A stretch of 64,000 nt of DNA from Mycolicibacterium rutilum (GCF_900108565.1 NZ_LT629971.1:1550001-1614000), one strand, 5' to 3'; shown: positions 44,720 through 53,756, counted from the first letter of the stretch. The notes: generated by a model not told the origin, from the letters alone. Numbers and translations are program-made.

Positions 44720-46355
44720 TCACCTCGCGTGTGCGGCCACGTGACTGCGGGCGTGCGCGATCGCGTCGTCGAGCGAGTCAAGCAGGTGGTTCTCGTGCCG
44801 AAGTGATTCGAACACACCGACATTCGCAAGTAGGTTCATGTGCTCGGGTTGAACACCCTTGATGATGACGGTGATCCCCCGTGCCTCGAGGTCGGTCGCG
44901 ATCTGGGCGAGCGTGTGCGCACCGGTGGCATCGAGCATGCCCAGCTGAGACAGGCGGATGACGACCACTGATTGGTCGGCATCGGCGATGGCATTCGAAA
45001 TTCTTTCCGCCACACCGAAGAACATCGCGCCATCGAGACGCAGCAGGGCGATCTGGTCGTCGCCGGGCTGCGGTGGCCCCGGTAGTTCCTCACGGACGAC
45101 GCTGCTGCGGCGAGCAACAGTGCGCAAGGCGAAGAACGCAGCGACCAGGATGCCGATCAGGACCGCGTCGACCAGGTCGAAACAGACGGTGACGGCCGCG
45201 GTCAGCACGAACGTCACGGCATCGGAACGGGTGGAGTGCAGGATCTTTCGGATGGTTCCCAGCGAGATCATCCGGAACGACGTCACCATCAGCACGCCGG
45301 CCAGCGCGGACAGCGGGATCATCGAGACGGGCCCGGTGGCCAGGTACACGATGGCGAGCAGCACCAGGGAATGCACGATCGCCGCGACGCGGGTACGGGC
45401 ACCGGACCGGACGTTGACCGCGGTGCGCGCGATGGCGCCGGTTGCCGGCATGCCACCGAACAGACCCGAGGCCACCGACGCCATGCCCTGCCCGACCAGT
45501 TCGCGATCGGGATCGTAGGGTCCGGTCGGCGCCATGGTGGCGGCCACCCGCGCCGAGAGCAGCGACTCGATGGCCGCCAACGCGGCGATGGCCAGCGCGG
45601 CGCCGACCAGGGTGCGCATGGCGGCGACGTCGGCGTGCGGCAAAACCGGGGCGGGCAGGGTCGACGGCAGCGCACCGATGCTGTCGACTGGAAGGTTGAG
45701 GACCGCCACGAGCACGGTCGCCGCGACGACGGCGGTCAGCGATTCCGGAATGCCGCGGTGCAGGCGCGGCAGCGTCACCATGAGCAGCGCGACGACGGCC
45801 ACCACGCCGATCGGGTAGACCGCCGCGGACCAGTCGATGTGGCTGACCACCTGCCAGGCGGCGACCACGGTGCGACCGCCCGCCGGGGTGTCCGCGGCGA
45901 AGGCGGCCGGAAGCTGTTGCAGGAAGATGATTGCGGCGATACCGAGTGTGAACCCCTCGATGACCGGCCACGGGATGAACGTCCGCGCGGCCCAGTCCGG
46001 TGATGCCGCCCACCAGCACGATCACTCCGGCGAGCACGGTGACGAGAGCGATGCTGCCGAGTCCGTGCTGGGCGACGACGGGGGCGAGGACGACGGCCAT
46101 GGCGCCCGTCGGTCCGGACACCTGGACATGGGATCCGCCGAAGACGGCCGCGACCAGACCGGCCACCACCGCGGTGATCAGACCGGCGGCCGCACCGACG
46201 CCCGAACTGATCCCGAACGCCAACGCCAGCGGCAGGGCCACCACGCCGACCGTCACCCCGGCCAGGATGTCGCGGCGCCAGGAACGCGGCGCCTCGGTGT
46301 AGTCGCGACGGCTGGGCAGTAGGCGGGTGACCGTGTCGGCAGCGGCCCGGATCAT
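44720..46355 (-). pseudogene. SulP-family anion transporter with STAS domain, frameshifted
   Basis: The 5' frame (ATG 46355) encodes DILAGVTVGVVALPLALAFG, HVQVSGPTGAMAVVLAPVV and GGITGLGRA. The 3' frame encodes the remaining transmembrane helices and a C-terminal STAS domain (QSVVVIRLSQLGMLDATGAHTLAQI). The frame changes at about 45983-45992. Two more bases there would give GRAVTFIPWPVIEGFTLG, which is the family sequence; so about 2 bases seem to be missing. If real, the transporter (sulfate, bicarbonate or similar) is inactive. The gene is coupled to arsR by ATGA. Confidence 0.85.
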
Positions 46356-46741
46356 CCGCGCTGTCCGAGCGGCGGCATCGCTTTGAGCGCCTCGAACTGG
46401 TCGCGCTGGGCGTCGAGCACATCGGCGAGAAAAGTCCGGGCGATCACCAGCAACTCGGACACCTTCGGGTGGGCGAGCTCGTAGAACACCGAATTGCCGA
46501 CCCGCCGTGCGCTCACCACCCGATGCCGCTTGAGCACCGCCAGGTGCTGGGAGATCAGCGTCGGCTCCAAGCCGGTCTCGGCGAGAATCTGGCTGACCGG
46601 TGTCGGGCCGCGACCGGCCGACAGGATCTCGAGGATCCGGATGCGGGCGGGGTGGGCCAGCGCCTTGAAGAGATTGGCCTTGATCTCGTAGAGCGGCTGC
46701 TCCGGACTTCCGGGAAAACGATGCGGCATGGCGTTACTCAT
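46352..46741 (-). CDS. ArsR/SmtB-family regulator of the SulP gene
   Basis: A 129-residue winged-helix protein. FKALAHPARIRILEIL is the ArsR signature, TPVSQILAETGLEPTLISQHLAVLKRHRVVSARRVGNSVFYELAHPKV is the HTH and wing, and a helical tail follows. There are no obvious Cys metal sites, so it may sense a redox or other signal rather than metal. It overlaps the SulP gene (ATGA), a pairing seen in other mycobacteria. ATG 46741 is used; ATG 46729 is also in frame. Confidence 0.9.
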   Translation of the reverse strand: MSNAMPHRFPGSPEQPLYEIKANLFKALAHPARIRILEILSAGRGPTPVSQILAETGLEPTLISQHLAVLKRHRVVSARRVGNSVFYELAHPKVSELLVIARTFLADVLDAQRDQFEALKAMPPLGQRG

Positions 46742-46751
46742 CGATTGATGG

Positions 46752-46777
46752 ATTGAACAAATTCGCAATCCACTATA
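46752..46777 (-). promoter_or_regulatory. Promoter and possible operator of arsR-sulP
   Basis: TATAGT (46777-46772, minus strand) is a good -10. Downstream, ATTGCGAATTTGTTCAAT (46769-46752) is an imperfect inverted repeat of the AT-rich kind bound by ArsR proteins. It overlaps the expected start point. Confidence 0.5.
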
Positions 46778-46826
46778 TGAGGTGCGCGCGGCCAGCGCCA
46801 AATCGGCTTTTGGGCACACTGGAGTC

Positions 46827-47831
46827 GTGGACCCCGTCGTCGCCCTCCGGCAGATCGCCTATTACAAAGACCGCGCGCGCGAAGACCCGCGCCGGGTGAT
46901 GGCCTACCGGAACGCCGCCGATGTCGTCGAAGCGCTCTCCGAAGCCGACCGCGACCGGCACGGCACCGCGAACAGTTGGCAGTCGCTGCCCGGCATCGGT
47001 CCCAAGACCGCAAAGGTGATCGCGCAGGCCTGGGCGGGCCGCGAACCCGACGCGCTGGTCGAACTGCGTTCCACAGCAGCCGATCTCGGCGGCGGCGATG
47101 TCCGCGCCGCGTTGCGTGGTGACCTGCACGTGCACTCCAACTGGTCCGACGGTTCCGCGCCGATCGAGGAAATGATGTCGGCTGCAAGGGATTTGGGACA
47201 CGAGTACTGTGCGCTGACCGATCACTCGCCGCGGCTGCGAATCGCCAACGGACTGTCGGCCGACCGGTTGCGCCACCAGCTCGACATCATCGACGAGATC
47301 CGCGAGACCGTCGCGCCGATGCGGATTCTGACCGGGATCGAGGTCGACATCCTCGAGGACGGATCACTCGATCAAGAGCCAGAGCTCTTGGAGCGCCTCG
47401 ACGTCGTGGTGGCTAGTGTGCACTCGAAACTGGCGATGGACTCCGCATCGATGACCCGCCGCATGCTCAAGGCGGTCGCCAATCCGCACACCGATGTGTT
47501 GGGGCACTGCACCGGCCGGCTGGTGACCGGCGGCCGCGGGATGCGGCCGGAGTCGAAGTTCGACGCCGAGGAGGTGTTCACCGCCTGCCGCGACCACGGC
47601 ACCGCCGTCGAGATCAACTCCCGACCCGAGCGCCGTGACCCGCCGACGCGGCTGCTCGAGCTCGCGCTCGACATCGGCTGCGTGTTCTCGATCGATACCG
47701 ATTCGCACGCCCCTGGGCAGTTGGAGTTCCTCGGTTACGGCGCGCAACGGGCGCTGGACGCGGGGGTTCCGGTCGAGCGCATCGTCAACAGCTGGCCCGC
47801 GGACAAGCTGCTGGAGTGGACCTCGTCCTGA
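46827..47831 (+). CDS. PHP-domain metallophosphoesterase with HhH motif (Rv3856c type)
   Basis: 334 residues. The N-terminal helix-hairpin-helix SLPGIGPKTAKVIAQAWAG could bind DNA. The C-terminal PHP domain has the metal-binding motifs DLHVHSNWSDGS, LTDHSPR, GIEVDIL, ASVHSK, LGHCTGR, EINSRPER and DTDSHAP. The layout equals the C-terminal half of family X DNA polymerases, without the polymerase palm. It may be a 3'-exonuclease or phosphatase in DNA repair. GTG 46827 has GGAG upstream. Confidence 0.88.
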   Translation: MDPVVALRQIAYYKDRAREDPRRVMAYRNAADVVEALSEADRDRHGTANSWQSLPGIGPKTAKVIAQAWAGREPDALVELRSTAADLGGGDVRAALRGDLHVHSNWSDGSAPIEEMMSAARDLGHEYCALTDHSPRLRIANGLSADRLRHQLDIIDEIRETVAPMRILTGIEVDILEDGSLDQEPELLERLDVVVASVHSKLAMDSASMTRRMLKAVANPHTDVLGHCTGRLVTGGRGMRPESKFDAEEVFTACRDHGTAVEINSRPERRDPPTRLLELALDIGCVFSIDTDSHAPGQLEFLGYGAQRALDAGVPVERIVNSWPADKLLEWTSS

Positions 47832-47897
47832 CTTGTCACACCACGTCGGTAAAACGCGCCGAACGGGGTACCCGTCGGGCTCCGGCAATTCAGCGTT

Positions 47898-48455
47898 ATG
47901 GAGTCGACAGTGGTGAGAAAAGCGATCGGTGACACGGCCGCGGCGTTGGGCCAGCGCGCAGCCGGCCTGGTGGCCCTGGTCCGGGAGGCAGCCGAGGACG
48001 CGGCCGAGAAGGTCGGCCTGGGAGAGGGGTCGAAGCGATCCGGCGGGGACGACGCGCCGGCGAAGAAAGCCCCCGCGAAGAAGGCCGCGACGCGCGTGAA
48101 CCAGCCCCCCGCCAAGAAGGCGCCCGCTAAGGCGGTGCCGACGGCGTCGGCGAAGACCGAGGCGGCCAATCCGCCGCCGGCCCCGGTGAAGAAGGCGCCG
48201 GCCAAGAAGGCGGCCGTGAGCAAGGCCCCGGCGAAGAAGGCCCCCGCGAAGAAGGCCCCCGCGAAGAAGGCCCCCGCGGCGAAGGCCCCCGCGAAGAAGG
48301 CCGAGCCGGCCATCGCGAAGAAGGTGCCGGCGAAGAAGGCTGAGCCCGCGAAGAAGGTGCCCGCGAAAAAGGCCCCGGCGAAGAAGGCTGCCGCCAAGAA
48401 AGTTCCGGCGAAGAAGACGCCGCCACGGAAGTCGAATCCGAAGGGCCGGCCCTGA
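47898..48455 (+). CDS. Histone H1-like Lys/Ala/Pro-repeat protein
   Basis: 185 residues. The first about 45 form a helix (AIGDTAAALGQRAAGLVALVREAAEDAAEKVGL). The rest is a basic low-complexity tail of KAPAKK, KVPAKK and KAEPAKK units, about 20 copies. The repeat is the same as in the C-terminal tails of mycobacterial HupB and H1-like proteins and is expected to bind DNA or RNA without sequence preference. There is no membrane helix, unlike the similar protein at 53250-53756. ATG 47898 is used. Confidence 0.75.
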   Translation: MESTVVRKAIGDTAAALGQRAAGLVALVREAAEDAAEKVGLGEGSKRSGGDDAPAKKAPAKKAATRVNQPPAKKAPAKAVPTASAKTEAANPPPAPVKKAPAKKAAVSKAPAKKAPAKKAPAKKAPAAKAPAKKAEPAIAKKVPAKKAEPAKKVPAKKAPAKKAAAKKVPAKKTPPRKSNPKGRP

Positions 48456-48456
48456 A

Positions 48457-49653
48457 TCAGTCCGGCAGGTGCGGCATTTCGAGCCCGGGATCGCGTCCCA
48501 CCAGCACGCCACGGGTGACCGCGGCATTGCCGTACCGCTGACGGACCTGGTCGACGGCGGCGTCGACGGCCGTGGTGTCGGTATGCGCGTCGAACGGCAA
48601 CTCCAACTGCTGTGCCCCGTCCCGGTCGATGTTCGACACCGCGAAACCCACCAGCGTCAAACCCTTTTCAGCGACCAACGGCCTCGCCTCGGCGACGAGG
48701 GCGCGGGCCGCCTGCAGGATCGCGTCGGTCGACGCCGTCGCGCGCGGCAGCGTGCGTGACCGCGTGGCCCGGCTGAAGTCGTCGAAACGCAACCGCAGGA
48801 CCACGGTGCGACCGGTCCGCCCCGCCGCGCGCATCCGCCGGGTGATGCGGTCGATCAGGTTGACGACGACCGCGTCGACCTCCGCGTCCGTCATCGTGTT
48901 GCCGCGCCTGCCGAGCGCGCGCTGCGCACCGACCGAGCGCCGCCGCACACCCGTGACCACCCGCCGTCGATCGATGTTGTGCGCCAACGCGAACAGCCGG
49001 CTCCCCATCGCCTGACCCACCAGGGATCCGAGCGTCGACTCGCTGAGCTCGGCCACGTCGGCGACCGTCTCGATACCGAAGGTGTGCAGCTTCTCCGCCG
49101 TCTTGGCGCCGACCCCCCACAGCCGTCGCACCGGAAGCGGATGCAGGAACGCCAGTTCCCGATCGGGCGGGACGAGCAGCAGACCGTCGGGCTTGGCCTC
49201 CTGGCTCGCGACCTTCGCCAGGAACTTGGTGCGGGCGATGCCGACCGTGATCGGCAGGCCCACGCGGTCGCGCACCTGCTCGCGCAGTCGCGCGGCGATC
49301 TCGACCGGGGTGCCCGACACCCGCCACAGGCCGGAGACATCGAGGAACGCCTCGTCCACCGACAGCGGTTCCACGAGCGGCGTCACGTCGTGGAACACCT
49401 CGAAGACCGCCTTGGAGGCCTGCGAGTAGGCCGACATCCGCGGCGGCACGACGATCGCGTGCGGGCACAGCCGACGCGCCTCGCGTCCACCCATCGCGGT
49501 GCGCACGCCGTAGGCCTTTGCCTCGTAGCTGGCGGCGAGCACGACCCCGCCACCGACGATCACCGGACGGCCGCGCAACGTGGCGTCGTCGCGCTGTTCG
49601 ACCGATGCGTAGAACGAGTCGAGGTCGGCGTGCAGAATGCTCGCCGCCTCGAC
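48457..49653 (-). CDS. dinB: Y-family DNA polymerase IV (DinB)
   Basis: 398 residues. Catalytic Asp10 is in ILHADLDSFYASVEQ and Asp100-Glu101 in PLSVDEAFLDVS; Tyr15 is at the steric-gate position. HhH is WGVGAKTAEKLHTFGIETVADVAEL, the little finger follows, and QLELPF near the end is a beta-clamp motif. GTG 49653 is chosen because GGAGG lies five bases upstream; ATG 49677 lies within the SOS box. It performs error-prone lesion bypass. Its location near gltB and dps suggests the third DinB paralogue known from M. smegmatis (dinB3), but this was not tested by alignment. Confidence 0.9.
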   Translation of the reverse strand, partial: VEAASILHADLDSFYASVEQRDDATLRGRPVIVGGGVVLAASYEAKAYGVRTAMGGREARRLCPHAIVVPPRMSAYSQASKAVFEVFHDVTPLVEPLSVDEAFLDVSGLWRVSGTPVEIAARLREQVRDRVGLPITVGIARTKFLAKVASQEAKPDGLLLVPPDRELAFLHPLPVRRLWGVGAKTAEKLHTFGIETVADVAELSESTLGSLVGQAMGSRLFALAHNIDRRRVVTGVRRRSVGAQRALGRRGNTMTDAEVDAVVVNLIDRITRRMRAAGRTGRTVVLRLRFDDFSRATRSRTLPRATASTDAILQAARALVAEARPLVAEKGLTLVGFAVSNIDRDGAQQLELPFDAHTDTTAVDAAVDQVRQRYGNAAVTRGVLVGRDPGLEMPHLPD

Positions 49654-49670
49654 ACCACCGCCTCCGGACA

Positions 49671-49684
49671 CGAACATATGTTCG
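49671..49684 (-). promoter_or_regulatory. LexA (SOS) box upstream of dinB
   Basis: CGAACATATGTTCG is a perfect 14-bp palindrome and matches the central 10 of 12 defined bases of the mycobacterial SOS box TCGAAC-N4-GTTCGA. It lies 17 bases upstream of GTG 49653, where LexA would block initiation. Confidence 0.7.
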
Positions 49685-49704
49685 CATCGGAGGGTGACGG
49701 CTGA

Positions 49705-50352
49705 CTAGTGCCGCGTCGTCCCGTAGATGCTGGTGACCCAGATGTGGGCGAGGGTGTCGACGAGTTGTGCGGGGTCGACGGCGGGTTGTTCGGTGGCGAA
49801 CGACGCCAGCATCGTGCGCTCGTTCATCAGGTTCAGTGACGTCGCGAGGTCGTGCGCCGGAATCGTCGTCGGAGCTTCGCCGCGGTCGCGCTCGGCCTGG
49901 ATCGACGCCGTCGTGTGGTCGATCCACTTCTGCATGAACCGCGACCACAGGGCCCCGACGTCGGGGTTGGTTGGCCGGGCCGCCGCGCCGGCCAGCGTCA
50001 CCGCCCGGTGCGCGCCGAAGGTGCTGAACAGCGCGTTGATCGCCTTCCACACGCCGGCGGGTTCGACCGAGACGTCCATGCCGCCCATGGCCGCGTCGGC
50101 GTTGCGGTCGGCCTCGTTGATGACCTGCTCGACGAGCGCCAGCAGGACCGCGTCCTTGGACGGGAAGTAGAAGTAGAAGGTCGGCCGGGACAGCCCGGCG
50201 CCCTTGGCGAGGTCGTCCACCGAGATCTCGGCCAGCGGGCGCTCCTCGAGCAATCGCTCGAGCGTCCCCAGAATCGCCTGCTCACGGTCGTCGCCGGTGG
50301 GACGCGAGGAACGCCGGGCACGGGATCCGCGCTGCTGGCTGACGGTGGTCAC
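49705..50352 (-). CDS. ethR: TetR-family repressor EthR
   Basis: 215 residues. The HTH region ISVDDLAKGAGLSRPTFYFYFPSKDAVLLALVEQV and the regulatory-domain strings LWSRFMQKWI, LATSLNLMNERTMLASFA and LVDTLAHIWVTSIYG are those of EthR. It represses the divergent ethA by cooperative binding of several dimers to a long operator; hexadecyl octanoate-like ligands fill its pocket in M. tuberculosis. The shared 79-base region holds repeated half-sites. Confidence 0.96.
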   Translation of the reverse strand: MTTVSQQRGSRARRSSRPTGDDREQAILGTLERLLEERPLAEISVDDLAKGAGLSRPTFYFYFPSKDAVLLALVEQVINEADRNADAAMGGMDVSVEPAGVWKAINALFSTFGAHRAVTLAGAAARPTNPDVGALWSRFMQKWIDHTTASIQAERDRGEAPTTIPAHDLATSLNLMNERTMLASFATEQPAVDPAQLVDTLAHIWVTSIYGTTRH

Positions 50353-50365
50353 AGGCCTTCACTTT

Positions 50366-50417
50366 ACACGGTGTCGAGTTTTTCAACACACTGTTGACTG
50401 ACTCGACACACCGTTGA
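50366..50417. promoter_or_regulatory. EthR operator with repeated TCRACA-N3-GTTGA elements
   Basis: TCAACACACTGTTGA (50383-50397) and TCGACACACCGTTGA (50403-50417) begin exactly 20 bases apart (two helical turns). A third, inverted copy (TCGACACCGTG, read leftward) starts at 50377. A multi-site array agrees with the cooperative binding known for EthR. Confidence 0.75.
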
Positions 50418-50431
50418 TACGCTCCGGTACC

Positions 50432-51901
50432 ATGACCGAACATCTCGACGTCATCATCGTGGGGGCCGGCATCTCCGGCATCAGCGCCGCCTGGCATCTG
50501 CAGGACCGCTGCCCCGGCAAGAGCTACGCGATCCTGGAGCGCCGCGAGAATCTCGGCGGCACCTGGGACCTGTTCAAGTACCCGGGCATCCGCTCGGACT
50601 CCGACATGTTCACCCTCGGCTTCCGGTTCAAGCCGTGGACATCGGAGAAGGCGATCGCCGACGGGCCGTCGATCATGGCGTACCTCGAGGAGACGGTCGC
50701 CGAGTACGGCATCGACAAGAACATCCGCTACAGCCACCGGGTGCTGTCGGCCGACTGGTCCGACGCCGACAACCGCTGGACCGTGCGCGTCGAGCGCAAC
50801 GGCGAAGAAGCCGAACTGACCGCGTCGTTCCTGTTCGCCGCGAGCGGCTACTACAACTACGACGAGGGCTACACCCCGGAGTTCGTCGGCCGCGACGACT
50901 TCGCCGGCACGATCATCCACCCGCAGCACTGGCCCGAGGACCTCGACTACCAGGGCAAGAAGATCGTGGTGATCGGCAGCGGCGCGACCGCGGTGACGCT
51001 GATCCCCGCGCTGGCCAATTCCGGCGCCGGCCACGTCACGATGCTGCAGCGGTCGCCGACCTACATCGGCGCGCTGCCCGACGTCGACCCGTTCACCGTG
51101 CGGACCAACAAGACGCTGCCGGAGAAGCCCGCCTACGTGCTGAACCGCTGGAAGAGCATCCTGTTCCAGTCCGCGCAGTATCAGCTCAGCAGGCGTTTCC
51201 CGAAGTTCATGCGCAACCAGCTGATGACGATGGCCAAGCGCCGGCTGCCCGAGGGCTATGACGTGCAGAAGCATTTCGGGCCGCGGTACAACCCGTGGGA
51301 CGAGCGGCTGTGCCTGGCGCCCAACGGCGACCTGTTCAAGACGATCCGCCACGGCAAGGCCGACGTCGTCACCGATACCATCGAGCGGTTCACCGAGACC
51401 GGCATCAAGCTGACGTCGGGTCAGGTGATCGAGGCCGACATCATCGTCACCGCAACGGGTTTGAACCTGCAGCTGTTCGGCGGCGCCGAGATCAAGCGCA
51501 ACGGCGAGCCGATCAACCTGAACGACACGATGGCCTACAAGGGCATGATGCTGACCCACATGCCGAACATGGCGTTCACCATCGGCTACACCAACGCGTC
51601 GTGGACGCTGAAGGCCGATCTGGTGTCGGAGTTCTTCTGCCGCGTGCTGAACTACATGGACGACAATGGCTTTGACCGTGTCGAGCCGCAGCACCCCGGC
51701 AACAGTGTCGACGAGCGGCCGCTGATGGACTTCACGCCCGGATACGTGCTGCGCGCGCTGGACTATCTGCCGAAGGCCGGCCACGTCGCGCCGTGGCGGC
51801 TCAAGCAGAACTACCTGCTGGACCTACGGCTCATCCGTCGCGGTAAGGTCGACGACGAAGCGCTGGCATTCACCCGGCACAAGGTGCCGGCGGCCGTCTA
51901 A
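50432..51901 (+). CDS. ethA: FAD-containing Baeyer-Villiger monooxygenase EthA
   Basis: 489 residues, the same length as M. tuberculosis EthA. FAD motif VIIVGAGISGISAAWHL, then YAILERRENLGGTWDLFKYPGIRSDSD, the BVMO-type fingerprint HPQHWPEDLDY, NADPH motif VVIGSGATAVTLIPAL, and ATGLN near 350. The enzyme converts ketones to esters. In M. tuberculosis it activates thioamide prodrugs such as ethionamide, and loss of it gives resistance. It is divergent from ethR with several operators between. Confidence 0.97.
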   Translation: MTEHLDVIIVGAGISGISAAWHLQDRCPGKSYAILERRENLGGTWDLFKYPGIRSDSDMFTLGFRFKPWTSEKAIADGPSIMAYLEETVAEYGIDKNIRYSHRVLSADWSDADNRWTVRVERNGEEAELTASFLFAASGYYNYDEGYTPEFVGRDDFAGTIIHPQHWPEDLDYQGKKIVVIGSGATAVTLIPALANSGAGHVTMLQRSPTYIGALPDVDPFTVRTNKTLPEKPAYVLNRWKSILFQSAQYQLSRRFPKFMRNQLMTMAKRRLPEGYDVQKHFGPRYNPWDERLCLAPNGDLFKTIRHGKADVVTDTIERFTETGIKLTSGQVIEADIIVTATGLNLQLFGGAEIKRNGEPINLNDTMAYKGMMLTHMPNMAFTIGYTNASWTLKADLVSEFFCRVLNYMDDNGFDRVEPQHPGNSVDERPLMDFTPGYVLRALDYLPKAGHVAPWRLKQNYLLDLRLIRRGKVDDEALAFTRHKVPAAV

Positions 51902-51914
51902 TTCCTTTGCCGAG

Positions 51915-51964
51915 CAGACGCGAAACGCCCCTCTTTGCGGCGAAATTGGGGCATTTCGCGTCTG
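51915..51964. terminator. Hairpin between convergent ethA and rraA
   Basis: CAGACGCGAAACGCCCC (51915-51931) pairs with GGGGCATTTCGCGTCTG (51948-51964) with a single G-U. A 16-base loop separates them. It can end both convergent transcripts. Confidence 0.75.
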
Positions 51965-51977
51965 TTCGCGCTGAGAG

Positions 51978-52457
51978 TCAGGGGGCGACGACGACGATGC
52001 CGTCGTCGTCGCTGTAGGCGTGGTGCCCCGGCACGAACACCACGCCGCCGAATTCGACGGCGGCGTCGCGTTGGCCCGCCCCCGTCTTGCTGCTCTTGCG
52101 CGGGTTGGTGCCGAGCGCCTTGATCCCGATGTCGAGGGTGCGCAGCGTGGCGGCGTCGCGCACGGCCCCGTTGATGATGAGGCCGACCCAGCCGTTGTCG
52201 ACGCCCAGGCCGGCGATGAGGTCGCCGACGAGCGCGGTGTGCACCGAACCGTCGCCGTCGATGACCAGCACGCCGCCGTTACCCGGTTCGGACAGCACGG
52301 ATTTGAGCAGCGCGTTGTCCTCGAAGCACTTGACGGTGGTGATGGGGCCCGCGAACCGGTCGTGGCCGCCGAACTGGCGGAGCTGCAGATCGCAGCTGCG
52401 GACGTCGGGTCCGATCTCATCGACCAGGTCAGCGGTGGGGCGGAATTCGATGCTCAC
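51978..52457 (-). CDS. rraA: RraA-family protein (RNase E activity regulator-like)
   Basis: 159 residues of the RraA/MenG-like swivelling fold: [26 protein letters not shown], then [42 protein letters not shown] and [31 protein letters not shown]. The G-x20-R-D motif (NGAVRD) is shared with HMG/CHA aldolases, so enzymatic or regulatory roles are both possible. This is the position of Rv3853. GTG 52457 sits in the stop of the frameshifted MerR gene (GTGA). Confidence 0.93.
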   Translation of the reverse strand: MSIEFRPTADLVDEIGPDVRSCDLQLRQFGGHDRFAGPITTVKCFEDNALLKSVLSEPGNGGVLVIDGDGSVHTALVGDLIAGLGVDNGWVGLIINGAVRDAATLRTLDIGIKALGTNPRKSSKTGAGQRDAAVEFGGVVFVPGHHAYSDDDGIVVVAP

Positions 52458-53207
52458 CGCTCGATGCTAGCGACGATCACGTCATGCACGAACTGCGCCA
52501 GCCCGGGCTCGACGTCGTCGTAGGTGCGGGTGAACCGCTCGTCGGCCAGATACATCTGCGCCAGGCACCGGTGCATCTCGTCGTCGCAGTCGTAGAACCG
52601 CTCGATCGTCGCGCGGTGCCGCTGCGCGAGCGCGTCGGCCTCGGCCGATCCTGGCCTCACCCCGCGGCGTTTGGCGTCGGCGAGCGCGGCCAGCAGCGCG
52701 TCGTTCTCGTTCTTGACGTCGATCCAGTCCTGCTTGGTCAACGTCGCGGCCCGCTGCTGTGACTGTTTCCAGGCGTCGGTGTCGCCCCCAGCGCGCCTCG
52801 GCCTCGGCCGCGTACTCGTCGTGGTGCGCTGTCGTGCCGAAAATCTCCGCCTGTTCCTCGGCGGTCAGCTGGATCCCGCCCCGGTGTGCGGTCATCAGTT
52901 CCTCCACTGCCTTGATCGTGTGCTCGAGCCGGTCGGCCTGCTCGAGCAGCAACTGGTGCTGTCGGCGCAGGTGCTCATAGGCGTCGGCGTCGGTATCGAG
53001 AATCGTTCGGATCTGCTCGAGCGGCAGCCCGGCCGACCGGTACACCAGAACCAGGTGCAGCCGCTCGATATCGGCATCGGTATAGCCGCGGTATCCGGCA
53101 GCCGACCGCACACTGGGCACCACCAGACCGATGTGGTCGTAGTGGTGCAGCGTGCGGACCGAGACGCCCGTGAGGGCCGATACCGCGCCGACGGTTCTGG
53201 CGTCCAT
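52454..53207 (-). pseudogene. MerR-family TipA-like regulator, frameshifted
   Basis: The 5' part (ATG 53207) has a MerR HTH (MDARTVGAVSALTGVSVRTLHHYDHIGLV), a coiled-coil dimerisation helix and the start of a TipAS ligand domain (GGIQLTAEEQAEIFG). At the C run 52785-52789 the frame shifts. Removing one base restores EARWGDTDAWKQSQQRAATL and continues into the frame ending at 52454, giving 250 residues. TipAS domains bind thiopeptide-like ligands. A run of five identical bases at the exact break makes sequencing error likely. Confidence 0.85.
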
Positions 53208-53249
53208 ACCGCCACTATCGACCCTCACGCCGCGTGAGGGTCAAGCAAA

Positions 53250-53756
53250 TCAGTCGTCGTCGCCGCTGCGGCGCACGAGCAGCACGACGATGATCGCCAG
53301 CACACCGGCCGCGATGGCGGCGGCAACCGGCAGCCGCGACGACTCCGGCCCTTCGACCGGCACAGGAGCGGGCCCCGACACCGGGTTGCTTGCACTGGCG
53401 ACAGCCGTCTTAGCCTGTGCGGCAGCTACTTTCGCGGCCGTTGCGAGAGTGTCGTCGACGGGCGTGGCCGCGGGCGACTCCGCGGCCGGAGGCTTCTTCT
53501 CGGGAGCCTTCTTCGCCGGCGTCGCCTTGGTCGCCTTCTTTGCCGGTGCGGCCTTCTTCGCAGCTTTCTTGGCGGGCGCCTTCTTCGCAGCCTTCTTTGC
53601 CGGTGTCTTCTTCGCCGGAGCCTTCTTGGCGGGCGTCTTCTTGGCGGCGGCGGGCGGGGTCGCCGGCGGCTCTGCGGCGGACGGCTGCGGGGTCGACTCT
53701 TCGGCGGGCGGCGTGCCCTGCGACTGGTCGTCGGGTCGGCCCTGCTGGTCTGCCAT
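53250..53756 (-). CDS. Membrane-anchored histone-like protein (Rv3852/Hns type)
   Basis: 168 residues. An acidic/Pro N-terminus is followed by about 60 residues of KKTPAKKAPAKKAAKK repeats, a linker (AAKVAAAQAKTAVASA), and one C-terminal transmembrane helix (LPVAAAIAAGVLAIIVVLLV) with a short tail. This is the layout of M. tuberculosis Rv3852, called Hns, a DNA-binding protein tethered to the membrane. The position beside rraA agrees. ATG 53756 is used. Confidence 0.85.
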   Translation of the reverse strand: MADQQGRPDDQSQGTPPAEESTPQPSAAEPPATPPAAAKKTPAKKAPAKKTPAKKAAKKAPAKKAAKKAAPAKKATKATPAKKAPEKKPPAAESPAATPVDDTLATAAKVAAAQAKTAVASASNPVSGPAPVPVEGPESSRLPVAAAIAAGVLAIIVVLLVRRSGDDD

